The notes under the pieces: model-generated
What the model was told of the DNA's origin: nothing
The model's database searches: none
The model's input: only the letters and a program-made list of their open reading frames with translations
Shown here: one piece after another, positions 31,278 through 45,310 of the stretch
Position numbering within the stretch: position 1 is the stretch's first letter
Layout: each line of letters opens with the position of its first letter
Program-made: the position numbers and the translations under genes
NCBI GenBank assembly: GCA_032622095.1
Contig: CP136067.1
Span: forward strand, 119,773,281 to 119,837,280
Direction of reading: 5' to 3'
Length of the DNA: 64,000 nucleotides
From: Siphonodentalium dalli
Taxonomy: Eukaryota; Mollusca; Scaphopoda; Gadilida; Siphonodentaliidae

Positions 31278-33481
31278 AGGAGTCTTTCGGTCATTCGACG
31301 TTTGACAGTTAATTATTAATAACTTATAGTTTTTAGGGACAACCCTTAAATTATATTTAGTTATATTAAATTTTGAGTTTGACTGCTTTTTATTATTTGG
31401 TTTTCCTTATTTTGCCTAGACATACCTTGGGCTACAATATATTGATGTACTTAACAATCCATGTCATAGTAACACTACCCTTGTTCTGGATACAGCAGTA
31501 ATATATTTAATTTAACCCGTAAATGATGGGCAAGGGGGGTAACTAACTTTGATTATTTGTATGACATGATGGGACGAGAGGGGTTAACGAGCACCTAACT
31601 AAGGCTTCGCGCGCCAATTACGTCATACTGATGACTCACCAACGTCATTCCCACAAACAAACTTCTGCATTAGTTGTATTGGGTTCCATTTTGTCTGAAA
31701 ACACTCAGATCATTTTCCATTTTTGTGGGCATGGTGGCGGCCTAATTACCAATTTACGTGTTATGTATACATTGGACTTTGGAAACAATTCGACCTTTCA
31801 GATCAACAGATTAAGGTAACTCAATTTATTTTACTTTATAGCTCGATTCATTATTATCGGTAATATTTATATCTATGCTCGACCTATTTTGGTATTATAT
31901 CGGATTAACGATAAATCCAATTCATATATAACAAGGGAATACAAAATAACAATTACCTACTCACATATATAATATGTATATACACGTAACAAATAAGATA
32001 ATACCGACGTGTTTTGTGCACCATCGCGCGCGATCAATCGTTTGAAAATCTACGTGTGCTTGATTTCGAGGTTACATTTGGCCCGTTTTTAGCTGGAGTG
32101 TAGCTTGGTAATTTTGAGCTGCACGGTTCTTTCTCTAGTGATCACATAAGGTCGGGAGCATAATGAACCGAAACCACAAATAAACGTTCTGATTTAAGTT
32201 CGTTTAACTAGACATGCTCTCCTTGATGACCCGGCTATATTTATTTATCGATTCCCAACATTTTAAGATACCATTTTCGGCATGATCGTAGTAAACCTTT
32301 TCCAAATTATTAAATGTTATGTTTCCTCCATGTTATCAAGCCACGCCGACAATCAAACATTAGGCTAAATCACGAGGTTGTACACAATCTGTAACTTGAA
32401 ATATAGGCCTACTGTGTGGTTCTGTATATAATACAATAAAAATATACAATATAAAAAGAACCCATTTATAAAGAGCGTTACACTATGTGTTATATATGTA
32501 TATTTCCTTACAATAATTTATGTCTTATATGTAGGTTTTTCCGCACTGTTTATTTCCCACCTGGAACTGATATTATTGTCTTCGGTTTTCCCCATATAAT
32601 ATTGTATACAAACGGTTCTCAATTTTTTAAGTGCCATATATGCATATTTCAAAAAGATGGAAACCACGGTACCTCCGAGGCTCATTAAAACAATAAAACC
32701 TTGCCAGGATAGTGTGTGGATTTCAACAATGCTATGTGTTGTTTTCTCTCCGAAACTTAGCCACATTACCAAACACATTCATTCAAATGGCGGTTGTTTG
32801 GCGGTTTACATGCGATGTGTTAAGCATATTGTTAATATTATTATCTGGGACCCAAGCGGCCATATACACGCATGCTAATACATGGATGTGTATTGTTTGA
32901 CTACCAGTGGATAGTAGTATATACATATTATCGGGCGCCCCAACTCCCGTGCGACATACATATATTTACATATCAAAATCAATATGTAATCATAGAATAT
33001 ACCCCAAATTTCTAGCGGAGCGTGCGCATTATGGTTTTGATCTGTCCATCCATCATTCGGTCTTGGTTTATCTGTGGTGGCTTAAGTTAAGTATCAACTG
33101 GAAAAACTATAATCTAGTGTTTGGGTTTTCTAACACAGAGTGCAGACCGGGGCCGCATGTTCGGTGACCGCCGGCCACCCTCCCAACCCCCCCACATTTG
33201 TGTTGTGATTTCCTTCTATGTACGGCATTGATAAGTCCCAACTGATTTTACTGGGATTACTGGCCCGGGGTGCAGGTTGGGTTCGAGCTTGGAGTCCTAC
33301 CCGAGGGTTTTACATGTCACATCGCGATATTACTTCTGAGTCAATATATGACGCCCATATAAAAAGCGTTAATTTATTAGTTTTTACACGGGAATATGGA
33401 AAGATCGGTTAATCCAAGGAAGTCTAGACGTATATTCTATACCTGTGTTACTCTTATCTTGACATTTTGTAAACTGCCGCA
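31112..33481 (+). repeat. macrosatellite unit Q2
   Basis: 2370-bp unit. Compared with Q1 it has an extra segment after 32810 ('catgcgatgtgttaagcata...tgtttgactaccagtgga') that is also in Q3 and Q4, so Q1 carries a deletion. Confidence 0.93.
31631..31819 (+). CDS. 62-codon frame, Q2 copy
   Basis: Same frame as in Q1 with one substitution (Asp to Val near residue 15). Same donor-like end. Unknown product. Confidence 0.28.
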   Translation: MTHQRHSHKQTSALVVLGSILSENTQIIFHFCGHGGGLITNLRVMYTLDFGNNSTFQINRLR

Positions 33482-33759
33482 AGGTAGACTGCTCTGGACA
33501 TCACTAGTGAAGTTTCCACTATCGAAGTTCAAGACAGGGGTGCCTCTATATGTGGGACCGGGGTGCGTGCATCCACCTGCTCATATATTATGGGTATCAC
33601 AAAACTATTATGATATGGAACTCGTTCTTCCTGGCAACCCGCTGTAGAGGAGTCTTTCGGCCATTCGACGTTTGACAGTTAATAATAACTTATAGTTTTT
33701 AGGGACAACCCTTAAATTATATTTAGTTATATTAAATTTTGAGTTTGACTGCTTTTTAT

Positions 33760-33837
33760 GTTTACCCATACCATAGTATGGTAAACATAGTGTCGTTGCC
33801 CGGATTGACCACTCGTCGTTAGTCCGTCCGTCCGTCC

Positions 33838-33887
<50 letters not shown>

Positions 33888-36389
33888 AGACACTTTACGC
33901 ATGGTGCGATAACTCGAACATTTTATATCTGATCGGAACCAAATTTTGTATATGAATTTGTCAGCACCAAATACAGATCGAGTTCGAATATGGGTTCGAT
34001 CCGAGTTTTTTTCACGGAGTTATGGCCCTTTTTCGACTTAGAATTCATGCATGCTACCATAACTCAAAATTTTTTTATCTGATCAGAATCAAATTTGGTA
34101 TGCAAGTTTCTCGGACCAAAATACAGATCGAGTTCGAATATGGGTTTGATCCGATATTTTTCAATGGAGTTATGGCCCTTTTTCGACTTAGAATTCATGC
34201 ATGCTGCCATAACTCAAATTTTTTTTTATCTGATCAGAACCAAATTTGGTATGCGAGTTTCTCAACTCAAAATACAGATCAACTTTGAATATGGGTTATA
34301 TCCAACATTTTATACCAGAGTTATGGCCCTTTTTCAACTAAGAATTGAACAGATAACCATAGCAGTCTACAATTAATTACCAGTGGTATCAGTTTAGCTC
34401 TGAGAGCAGTAAATCTGTATTATGGGAATTAGAGTTATTTTTTACTCCCATGTTTATGATGACACACTCCTCACCTGTATAGTTTTTGGTATCGATCGGT
34501 TGATCGGTTTAGAAATTATTAACACTTTGCATCTGCACATAGGCATGAGCTATCCGATGCTGTAACCAAATTAATTTTTGTCCGATTGTTTTCATATTTG
34601 ATATGTAGGTTTATAATGACACACCCCTCACCTGTATAGTTTTTGGTATCGATCGGTTGATCGGTTTAGAAAATAATTAACCCTGCACACAAATGCTATC
34701 TGATCCATCTAAGTCAAACTGTTTTCTTCTGATATGCCTCATATTTCTTACCAAGGTTTTTCTTAGCACGTTCTTTATCTGTATGGTTTTTGGTATCGTT
34801 TAATTAACCCTTTTCAAACTTATGTTTACTTAGAACTCAAAACATTTTTCATCTGATCTACACCAAATTTGGTACATGTGGTCCTCACCCCGAAATACAG
34901 ATCAAGTTCAAATTTGGGTTTGATCCGATATATTTTAACAGAGTTATGGCCCTTTATAATTCAAGTAATTTACTACCTATTGTATATGCCCTGTGAGAAT
35001 TTAAGACAAACAACTTTACACAGTAATCTGCTTTATTGGGATCAGAAAATGACACTCCCAGAGCTGTCAAATTTAAGTGATTGATGATACTTTACTCCAG
35101 TTTGTGTGCAATAGTAATTTAACCCAACCTGTTGAGACATGTTCATGGCATTAATACAAATAGTCCATTGTCCATGTGAAGGATTTTCTGGAGCATGGCT
35201 GTTTAGAGAATTGTTGTTTACAAAGACACTGTTGTCTTATCTTGAGAAAACAATTTATCCACACATTAGTTCCATCATATGATGTCATTGAAAATGATTA
35301 ACACTCTCCACACATCATATGTTCATTCTCCTATTCTATGTCCAGGTTGATCGTGATCCACTTTTCACTTGCATGTATTTCAGGATTAAAATTAACCTAT
35401 TCCATAGACACATCATATCTGATACGCAGATTTTAAATTATCTCTTTCGCCTTAGGCCAGGTTCACTAAGAATTTCTATTAATTATAAGCCACCAATTGA
35501 ATATTCATCATTTGAGGATATATCTTATTTTGAAATTCCCTCTATTGCATTTGGGCTGCAGGATAATAATAATGGTTCTGGTATTCTTGAAGCTGACTTT
35601 TTGGTCAAATATTTTTCACCCAATCACTTTTATAATCTCATTCAGGTTGATTGTGATACATTCTTCATGTGTATAGATTTTGGTATTGATTGAATGGTTT
35701 TGAGAATATTAACCCAATATTTAATAATATTTCTGCTGTTACAGACATTGTATCTTTCCAATGATCAGCTTAGAATAAAATTAAAGGTACATGTATACTG
35801 TACGCGATCCAATGTTATGACTCTAATATTTTCAATTTGACCCTTCTCATATCTCTCCTTTAGTTATCTGATAATTCTGTATTAAAATATTTTATATCCA
35901 ACCATTATCAATCATATTTAATATCAAGGTCTATACACCCCTCACTTATATAGATGTTCAGGTGTTTGTTGGTCTCTAATCTCAATCATCCCATAACTTT
36001 TACTATGCAGCTAACACAACAACATAATCTGTTATGACTCAGGTTCCATTGTAAGAATTAAATAAATAGAGTTATTATGATGTTAATATTGTAACAATTA
36101 TATCTTTAACAGCTATGGTGCATCTGTCTGACTGTGTTTGGGTATAATTATCTTTATCAATCTATCACACATACATGTATCTCTGTTGGAGTGACCGAAT
36201 AGGTTGAAATCGAATGTCATATCCATCTTCCTATTGTGTTTAAATGAGCAAGTTGCTCAATATATCTGATTCCACTATGAAACTAATAAATAATAGTACG
36301 CTGTGAATTGTTGAAATTCTTGCACTCATAAAAAGATCGCTATCGCCAAGGTATGGGTTAAACATCTGCCGATCGTGATCGGCCTCTCG
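33760..36389 (+). mobile_element. 2.63-kb Helentron-like insertion in Q3
   Basis: The empty site is visible in the other Q units ('gactgctttttattatttgg'). Here TTAT occurs on both sides (33756-33759 and 36390-36393). The left end begins GTTTACCCATACC. An inverted partner GGTATGGGTTAAAC lies near the right end (36350-36363), followed by a perfect hairpin GCCGATC-GT-GATCGGC (36368-36383) and six bases. Asymmetric inverted ends plus a 3' hairpin are described for Helentrons. The left also forms a hairpin (TGTTTACC...TATGGTAAACA). Inside: (GTCC/GTCT)n at 33822-33886, four core units of about 125 bp (33900-34370), and a second module ('cacacccctcacctgtatag') repeated at about 34450, 34615, 34760, 35345, 35645 and 35930. 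No Rep-helicase, so non-autonomous. Confidence 0.6.
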
Positions 36390-36634
36390 TTATTATTTGG
36401 TTTTCCTTATTTTGCCTAGACATACCAAGCTTGGGCTACAATATATTGATGTACTTAACAATCCATGTCATAGTAACACTACCCTTGTTCTGGATACAGC
36501 AGTAATATATTTAATTTAACCCGTAAATGATGGGCAAGGGGGGTAACTAACTTTGATTATTTGTATGACATGATGGGACGAGAGGGGTTAACGAGCACCT
36601 AACTAAGGCGTCGCGCGCCAATTACGTCATACTG

Positions 36635-36823
36635 ATGACTCACCAACGTCATTCCCACAAACAAACTTCTGCATTAGATGTATTGGGTTCCATTTTGTCT
36701 GAAAACACTCAGATCATTTTCCATTTTTGTGGGCATGGTGGCGGCCTAATTACCAATTTACGTGTTATGTATACATTGGACTTTGGAAACAATTCGACCT
36801 TTCAGATCAACAGATTAAGGTAA
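36635..36823 (+). CDS. 62-codon frame, Q3 copy
   Basis: Identical in protein to the Q1 copy. Unknown product. Confidence 0.28.
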   Translation: MTHQRHSHKQTSALDVLGSILSENTQIIFHFCGHGGGLITNLRVMYTLDFGNNSTFQINRLR

Positions 36824-38466
36824 CTAAATTTATTTTACTTTATAGCTCGATTCATTATTATCGGTAATATTTATATCTATGCTCGACCTATTTTGGTATT
36901 ATATCGGATTAACGATAAATCCAATTCATATATAACAAGGGAATACAAAATAACAATTACCTACTCACATATATAATATGTATATATATACACGTAACAA
37001 ATAGGATAATACCGACGTGTTTTGGTGCACCATCGCGCGCGATCAATCGTTTGAAAATCTACGTGTGCTTGATTTCGAGGTTACATTTGGGCCGTTTTTA
37101 GCTGGGGTGTAGCTTGGTAATTTTGAGCTGCACGGTTCTTTCTCTAGTGATCACATAAGGTCGGGAGCATAATGAACCGAAACCACAAATAAACGTTCTG
37201 ATTTAAGTTCGTTTAACTAGAGTAGAGATGCTCTCCTTGATGACCCGGCTATATTTATTTATCGATTCCCAACATTTTAAGATACCATTTTCGGCATGAT
37301 CGTAGTAAACCTTTTCCAAATTATTAAATGTTATGTTTCCTCCATGTTATCAAGCCACGCCGACAATCAAACATTAGGCTAAATCACGAGGTTGTACACA
37401 ATCTGTAACTTGAAATATAGGCCTACTGTGTGGTTCTGTATATAATACAATAAAAATATACAATATAAAAAGAACCCATTTATAAAGAGCGTTACACTAT
37501 GTGTTATATATGTATATTTCCTTACAATACTTTATGTCTTATATGTAGGTTTTCCCCACTGTTTATATCCCACCTGGAACTGATATTATTGTCTTCGGTT
37601 TTCCCCATATATATGCCTATTTCAAAAAGATGGAAACAACGGTACCTCCGAGGCTCATTAAAACAATAAAACCTTGCCAGGATAGTGTGTGGATTTCAAC
37701 AATGCTATGTGTTGTTTACTCTCCGAAACTTAACCACATTACCAAACACATTCATTCAAATGGCGCCGGTTGTTTGGCGGTTTACATGCGATGTTAAGCA
37801 TATTGTTAATATTATTATCTGGGACCCAAGCGGCCATATACACGCATGCTAATACATGGATGTGTATTGTTTGACTACCAGTGGATACTAGTATATACAT
37901 ATTATCGGGCGTTCCAACTCCCGTGCGACATACATATATTTACATATCAAAATCAATATGTAATCATAGAATATACCCCAAATTTCTAGCGGAGCGTGCG
38001 CATTATGGTTTTGATCTGTCCGTCCGTCTGTCCATCCATCATTCGGTCTTGGTTTATGTGTGGTGGCTTAAGTTAAGTATCAACTGGAAAAACTATAATC
38101 TAGTGTTTGGGTTTTCTAACACAGAGTGCAGGCCGACGCCGCATGTTCGGTGACCGCCGGCCACCCCCCACCCCCCCCCATTTGTGTTGGGATTTCCTTC
38201 TATGTACGGCATTCATAAGTCCCAACTGATTTTACTGGGATTACTGGCCCGGGGTGCAGGTTGGGTTCGAGCTTGGAGTCCTACCCGAGGGTTTTACATG
38301 TCACATCGCCATATTACTTCTGAGTCAATATATGACGCCCATATAAAAAGAGGTTAATTTATTAGTTTTTACACGGGAATATGGAAAGATCAGTTAATCC
38401 AAGGAAGTCTAGACGTATATTCTATACCTGTGTTACTCTTATCTTGACATTTTGTAAACTGCCGCA

Positions 38467-40845
38467 AGGTAGACTGCTCTGGACATCACTAGTGAAGTTT
38501 CCACTATCGAAGTTCAAGTCAGGGGTGCCTCTATATGTGGGACCGGGGTGCGTGCATCCACCTGCTCATATATTATGGGTATCACAAAACTATTATGATA
38601 TGGAACTCGTTCTTCCTGGCAACCCGCTGTAGAGGAGTCTTTCGGCCATTCGACGTTTGACAGTTAATAATAACTTATAGTTTTTAGGGACAACCCTTAA
38701 ATTATATTTAGTTATATTAAATTTTGAGTTTGACTGCTTTTTATTATTTGGTTTTCCTTATTTTTCCTAGACATACCTTGGGCTACAATATATTGATGTA
38801 CTTAACAATCCATGTCATAGTAACACTACCCTTGTTCTGGATACAGCAGTAATATATTTAATTTAACCCGTAAATGATGGGCAAGGGGGGTAACTAACTT
38901 TGATTATTTGTATGACATGATGGGACGAGAGGGGTTAACGAGCACCTAACTAAGGCGTCGCGCGCCAATTACGTCATACTGATGACTCACCAACGTCATT
39001 CCCACAAACAAACTTCTGCATTAGATGTATTGGGTTCCATTTTGTCTGAAAACACTCAGATCATTTTCCATTTTTGTGGGCATGGTGGCGGCCTAATTAC
39101 CAATTTACGTGTTATGTATACATTGGACTTTGGAAACAATTCGACCTTTCAGATCAACAGATTAAGGTAACTCAATTTATTTTACTTTATAGCTCGATTC
39201 ATTATTATCGGTAATATTTATATCTATGCTCGACCTATTTTGGTATTCGGATTAACGATAAATCCAATTCATATATAACAAGGGAATACAAAATAACAAT
39301 TACCTACTCACATATATAATATGTATATACACGTAACAAATAGGATAATACCGACGTGTTTTGGTGCACCATCGCGCGCGATCAATCGTTTGAAAATCTA
39401 CGTGTGCTTGATTTCGAGGTTACATTTGGCCCGTTTTTAGCTGGGGTGTAGCTTGGTAATTTTGAGCTGCACGGTTCTTTCTCTAGTGATCACATAAGGT
39501 CGGGAGCATAATGAACCGAAACCACAAATAAACGTTCTGATTTAAGTTCGTTTAACTAGAGATGCTCTCCTTGATGACCCGGCTATATTTATTTATCGAT
39601 TCCCAACATTTTAAGATACCATTTTCGGCATGATCCTAGTAAACCTTTTCCAAATTATTAAATGTTATGTTTCCTCCATGTTATCAAGCCACGCCGACAA
39701 TCAAACATTTAGGCTAAATCACGAGGTTGTACACAATCTGTAACTTGAAATATAGGCCTACTGTGTGGTTCTGTATATAATACAATAAAAATATACAATA
39801 TAAAAAGAACCCATTTATAAAGAGCGTTACACTATGTGTTATATATGTATATTTCCTTACAATACTTTATGTCTTATATGTAGGGTTTTCCCCACTGTTT
39901 ATATCCCACCTGGAACTGATATTATTTTCTTCGGTTTTCCCCATATAATATTGTATACAAACGGTTCTCAATTCTTTAAGTGCCATATATGCATATTTCA
40001 AAAAGATGGAAACAACGGTACCTCCGAGGCTCATTAAAACAATAAAACCTTGCCAGGATAGTGTGTGGATTTCAACAATGCTATGTGTTGTTTACTCCGA
40101 AACTTAGCCACATTACCAAACACATTCATTCAAATGGCGGTTGTTTGGCGGTTTACATGCGATGTGTTAAGCATATTGTTAATATTATTATCTGGGACCC
40201 AAGTGGCCATATACACGCATGCTAATACATGGATGTGTATTGTTTGACTACCAGTGGATACTAGTATATACATATTATCGGGCGCCCCAACTCCCGTGCG
40301 ACATACATATATTTACATATCAAAATCAATATGTAATCATAGAATATACCCCAAATTTCTAGCGGAGCGTGCGCATTATGGTTTTGATCTGTCCGTCCGT
40401 CTGTCCATCCATCATTCGGTCTTGGTTTATGTGTGGTGGCTTAAGTTAAGTATCAACTGGAAAAACTATAATCTAGTGTTTGGGTTTTCTAACACAGAGT
40501 GCATGCAGGCCGGGGCCGCATGTTCGGTGACCGCCGGCCACCCTCCAACCCCCCCCCCCATTTGTGTTGGGATTTCCTTCTATGTACGGCATTGAAAAGT
40601 CCCAACTGATTTTACTGGGATTACTGGCCCGGGGTGCAGGTTGGGTTCGAGCTTGGAGTCCTACCCGAGGGTTTTACATGTCACATCGCGATATTACTTC
40701 TGAGTCAATATATGACGCCCATATAAAAAGCGTTAATTTATTAGTTTTTACACGGGAATATGGAAAGATCGGTTAATCCAAGGAAGTCTAGACGTATATT
40801 CTATACCTGTGTTACTCTTATCTTGACATTTTGTAAACTGCCGCA
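38467..40845 (+). repeat. macrosatellite unit Q4
   Basis: Last complete unit, 2379 bp, with the 62-codon frame at 38982 and a complete downstream frame at 39834. Confidence 0.93.
38982..39170 (+). CDS. 62-codon frame, Q4 copy
   Basis: Identical in protein to the Q1 copy. Unknown product. Confidence 0.28.
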   Translation: MTHQRHSHKQTSALDVLGSILSENTQIIFHFCGHGGGLITNLRVMYTLDFGNNSTFQINRLR

Positions 40846-40968
40846 AGGTAGACTGCTCTGGACATCACTAGTGAAGTTTCCACTATCGAAGTTCAAGACA
40901 GGGGTGCCTCTATATGTGGGACCGGGGTGCGTGCATCCACCTGCTCATATATTATGGGTATCACAAAA
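40846..40968 (+). repeat. Q5 stub at the P' junction
   Basis: The first 123 bp of a fifth Q unit, ending 'gtatcacaaaac' and then entering P' ('ccaaaaacatatttc') with a few bases of A/C microhomology. Confidence 0.85.
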
Positions 40969-41563
40969 CCCAAAAACATATTTCACAAACATGATTCAAA
41001 AACAGTGGCACGCTAAATGGGAACCATGTTTGTTTTTTTTAGTCGAGTTTTTCGAGGTTTGTTGGCGGGCGGGTTCGAGACGGGTGATACTATTTACCGA
41101 GAACAACCAAGAACAACCGAGAACAATTAAGTCTAAAATTATTAATTAAGTCATAATAATGCTCAATTATAGTGTATATAACAATCTTAAGTGAATATTA
41201 TACCATATTGACCTTTTAAATGACATATATGTATAGTTATTATGGGTATACCGAGAACATCAGAGCCGTAGTGCATGTTCTCGATTTGCCGCCGGTGCTC
41301 ATGACACAAAGGCATGGGCCCTGCCTTTATGTGTTAATTAACTAAGTACTAGCTGCATTATTGGTCTGTGTGGTTCACTGATTTGTGTAAAGAGCTGCTT
41401 CTTAAATCAGCAAGTGAATGTGGATCGAACATTTATTCATGATATGATGAGATATATAGAACCATATTTGACGTTCGAAAGAAAAATAAAAACATATCGG
41501 TCCATGTACAACATCTTTAAATATCGACGGACTGAAATATTTTAGAACTGCCAGATCTAACAT

Positions 41564-43310
41564 CGCCCTTACCGAACAGAATGGCTTATTAAGCCATCCC
41601 TAAGCCCTCGCTTAGCCATCAGAGACCAATGATGGCTAAGATAAACCATCACTATAGTTATATTAGCACTCATGAAGAATAAGAAGGGGTGTGATGGCTT
41701 AGATAGCCATCCAATAAGGAATAATTTCTGGTGATGGCCAAGGTGATGGTTAGTGGATGGCTAACAACATGGAATTATATTCACTAGCCATCATTACTGG
41801 TGGTTAAGAATTTATTCGATAACCATCAGACTGGAGAATTTAAACATTCGAATGTTATTAGCCTTCATGATAGTCATATTAATGGTTAGGAAACCTGCTC
41901 CCCTGAGACAGTGCCATAGATCTGACATATGGCTGCCATATGTTGGTCCAACCAGATAGAGGCTGCATAGATGCATCCTGGGATATTGTAGTTTCAGCTA
42001 CATTTGAATTGTAACTGCTAGTCTATATTGACTGCTCAAGTTTGTTGTTCCAGTATTTTTTACACTTATGTTCTTAGCAGTCTTATAAACTTGTGATTTC
42101 TTTAGTTGAGATTCATTGGACTAGTACTGTAATGGCTTCAATATATGTTGAGCCTGCTAATTTTGAAAGTTGTGAAATAACTATCAGAAATCCGCATGTT
42201 TATCAATCATTCTGCCTGAGATTCTGAGAAAATATCCTGCTGCCACTAAGATATATACAAATTAATCTTGAAATTGGTAAGTACAATCCTCAGCACTATA
42301 TTTTGTAATTTATTGGGCATGATATGACACATTAAACATCTTGAAAAAAACATATTCATTTTTAACCATTCCGATGGGAGCTTCTTGAAATTTTTAGAAA
42401 ATCATGTACCAATGCAATTCTCTAGCTAGCCAGCACATTCTCTTATATATGCGAGGCTTGACCCCTACAGATGGGAAACTCGCAAATATAAGAGAATTTA
42501 GCTGGAACCAGGTTCTTTAATGCTGCACCAGCATATATACATGTATTTCTCATATTGGAACAGATTGGAAGGGTTAAAAGCTCTATCTTGACCAGACTAT
42601 TTTCTTTTGAATTTTGACAAAAAGCTGCAGAAATCTTTGGCTGGCCCAGCCTAATGTGAAGATGTTGAATGATTTCAGATACTATGCAGTACGTGTGTCC
42701 ATGCAGTGATACAATTGTAAATCGTTTCCACTGTATATATGATGAAAACTTGCAAAAGATAACAAAAATAATGGACATTGTTAAATATGCAGTTAAAAAT
42801 TATTTTTATGATATAACATATTATTTTTAAGATAATTCATTCTCATATAGATGATGCCAAAGAGTTATCCCTCCTGAAGCAAGTTATATAACATAGCAAT
42901 CCTAAGCCATCACTAAATGTCCAGGGCTAATAATCCGATGGCTTACTAGCCATCGGCCTACTAGCCATCGGCTTACTAGCCATCGGCCTACTAGCCATCA
43001 GCTTACAAGCTATCAGTAGTGTACTAGCCATCCGTGGCTTACTAGTCATCGGCCTACTAGCCATCGGCCTACTAGCCATCCATCCATCGAGGGCTAAGCG
43101 ATGGCTTAGCTCATTTAAATATTTCGGCCTATAGGAGGGCTAAGCGATGGCTAATAAGCCATCATCTAGCCATCACCTAGCCTCGATGGCTAAATTTTGC
43201 ATTAGCCATCCATATCCTCTGAAAACTACTAGCCATCAGTAAGCCATCATTCCTTCTCTTCCGAGTGCTAAAGAATGGCTAACAGATGGCTAATGATTTC
43301 GGTAAGGGCG
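41564..43310. mobile_element. nested TIR element T1, P' copy
   Basis: Same 13-bp inverted ends and AACAT duplication (41559-41563, 43311-43315) as in P. The element must therefore have inserted before P was duplicated. Confidence 0.75.
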
Positions 43311-44456
43311 AACATCTTTCTTGACATAATGTTTCTGTATTTTGTATTCGTATCCTCGGGTGCCTTTGTGCAATGCGTTCTCAAATAACTCGAAAACTAG
43401 AGGATCGAAGCCACTCTAAGTACTATGTGGGCAATGTCTAGACCCTGTGACTATAGGCAATAATTTATTTTAAAGCTGCCGGGCCAAAACCCAGATAAAA
43501 GCTGATGTGAGTATAACTCCACGGATGTCCGGCTAACTCAGTTATTTCTTCACGAGATTAAATCCATGGAATTATATACATTTCTCAAGGTTCAAATAAT
43601 AACTCTGTCACAATAATGTCTACGCCTTTCTATCTGTCTCAACCAACTCGTAGCTTAGTCATCATTTTAGGCTGTTGCTCTCTAAGTTAACATTAGGTGC
43701 TGGGAGTAATAAAGTTCAATATATTACATTCTATCTCTCTATATATATTTCATCTATCAAACTTCTCGTCACATTCAGTAACACAAAATAGCAATCTGCA
43801 ACTATAGATGGTCCCATCTATAGAAGCTCGTACATATTCATATGTAGGTATACACGTAGATGTAGGTATGTAGATATGTAGATATGTAGACTCTACAAAC
43901 ACAAATAAACAAGTCCTAATTTCTAGATTAAGGGAAGAGGTATACCTCCCAACATACAGACATAATACACCCTTACACAATCATACTACTAGTTATATAG
44001 AATAACATATACACACATAAGGGATATATTAGTGCTCCTGCTCAGAGATTTTCTACAAATTACTACTTGAAGTTTTCACAAACACAAAGTATAGATGAAT
44101 ATGCAATAACTATAAAAATGCCATTAAATGAGAATTAATTATAGTTTACCATATTATAAAGTGAACTATCCATAATTATAAAACGGACATATTCCAATTA
44201 TGGAGAATCACAAGTGGATCTCTATTGACGACAATAGGAAAAATTGGGTTAAAATATATAACATTGAAACAAACATAAAAGTACACATTGAACATACCTA
44301 AACGATGAGTTTTGAGTCTGGATGTCTCCTTGTACATGTATAATACTTTTGCAATCCATAACAGAACTTTAGCTCCATTATTTAAATGTTTATATTAGAG
44401 TTTTCTGAAACCAATGCACCTTTCTTTCAACATGAAAACAAACTGACATTTCGCGG

Positions 44457-45310
44457 TTAAGGACTTTGCTAACCCAATTTTCCCCAAATTTGATGGAGTC
44501 AAAATAAAGGTTTATGTTCACTTTTGTTAGTAATCACAGTAACCAAACACATGAATGCAACATTTTAAGAGCATTATTAATGGTGGAATATGTTAGAAAG
44601 ACTAAATGTGAAATTTATAGAGGTTTTTAAAATCTATTTTTTCGAACCCAAAATCAATAAACACAAAGTCCATATCAAATAAAAAAATATGGCAATGTCT
44701 ACTGAACACTGTGAAGAATGATGAACAATAAATAATATTCATATTTATCAAGCATTCTTTGACAAAATTACTAAGAACCAGTTGTTTACAAATAATTGAG
44801 TAAGTTACCTGACATCGCTTGTAGTGAGCTGGCAGTTAAATGTTAATATCTGTGGACAGTGGTTTGTTGTGAATCTCTTGACAAAAGAAATGTGTAATCC
44901 CCAATCTGGTGTACCCCATAGCCCAGAAACTAGGTCACCAATCATCCTGAGTCAGGATAAAGTACAGCACTGGCTGGTCATAAACAGACATAATCCCCGC
45001 AGGCTTGAGTGAACATTATCTTGACCCATCAAATTCAGTTCCCAAATAGCTTTGCTTAGCAATGAAATCTACAATTTGTAAACAACTGCTTCCAAGCCAA
45101 AAATCTTAATAAAACTGAAGAAATGTGAGTATATCTTTATTGTTCATCATTCTTCACAGTGTTCAGTACACATACCCATATTTTTTTCTTAGATATGACC
45201 TTTGTGTTTGTTGATTTTGCGTTCGAAAAAATAAATTTTAAAAACTTCTATAAATTTCACATTTTGAATTTCTAACATAATTTACCATTAATTATATGCA
45301 AAGTCCTTAA
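44457..45310. mobile_element. fold-back sequence, P' copy
   Basis: Counterpart of 26240-27095 with the same arms. Confidence 0.68.

Larger units (their letters stand above)
33482..38466 (+). repeat. macrosatellite unit Q3, interrupted
   Basis: Unit of about 2355 bp split by a 2630-bp insertion (33760-36389). The 62-codon frame survives to the right of the insertion (36635). The 30320-type segment is shorter here (near 37610). Confidence 0.93.

Noticed and set aside
35319-35693. 124-codon frame inside the Helentron-like insertion
   Set aside because: It spans two copies of the insertion's tandem module and shows no Rep or helicase motif.
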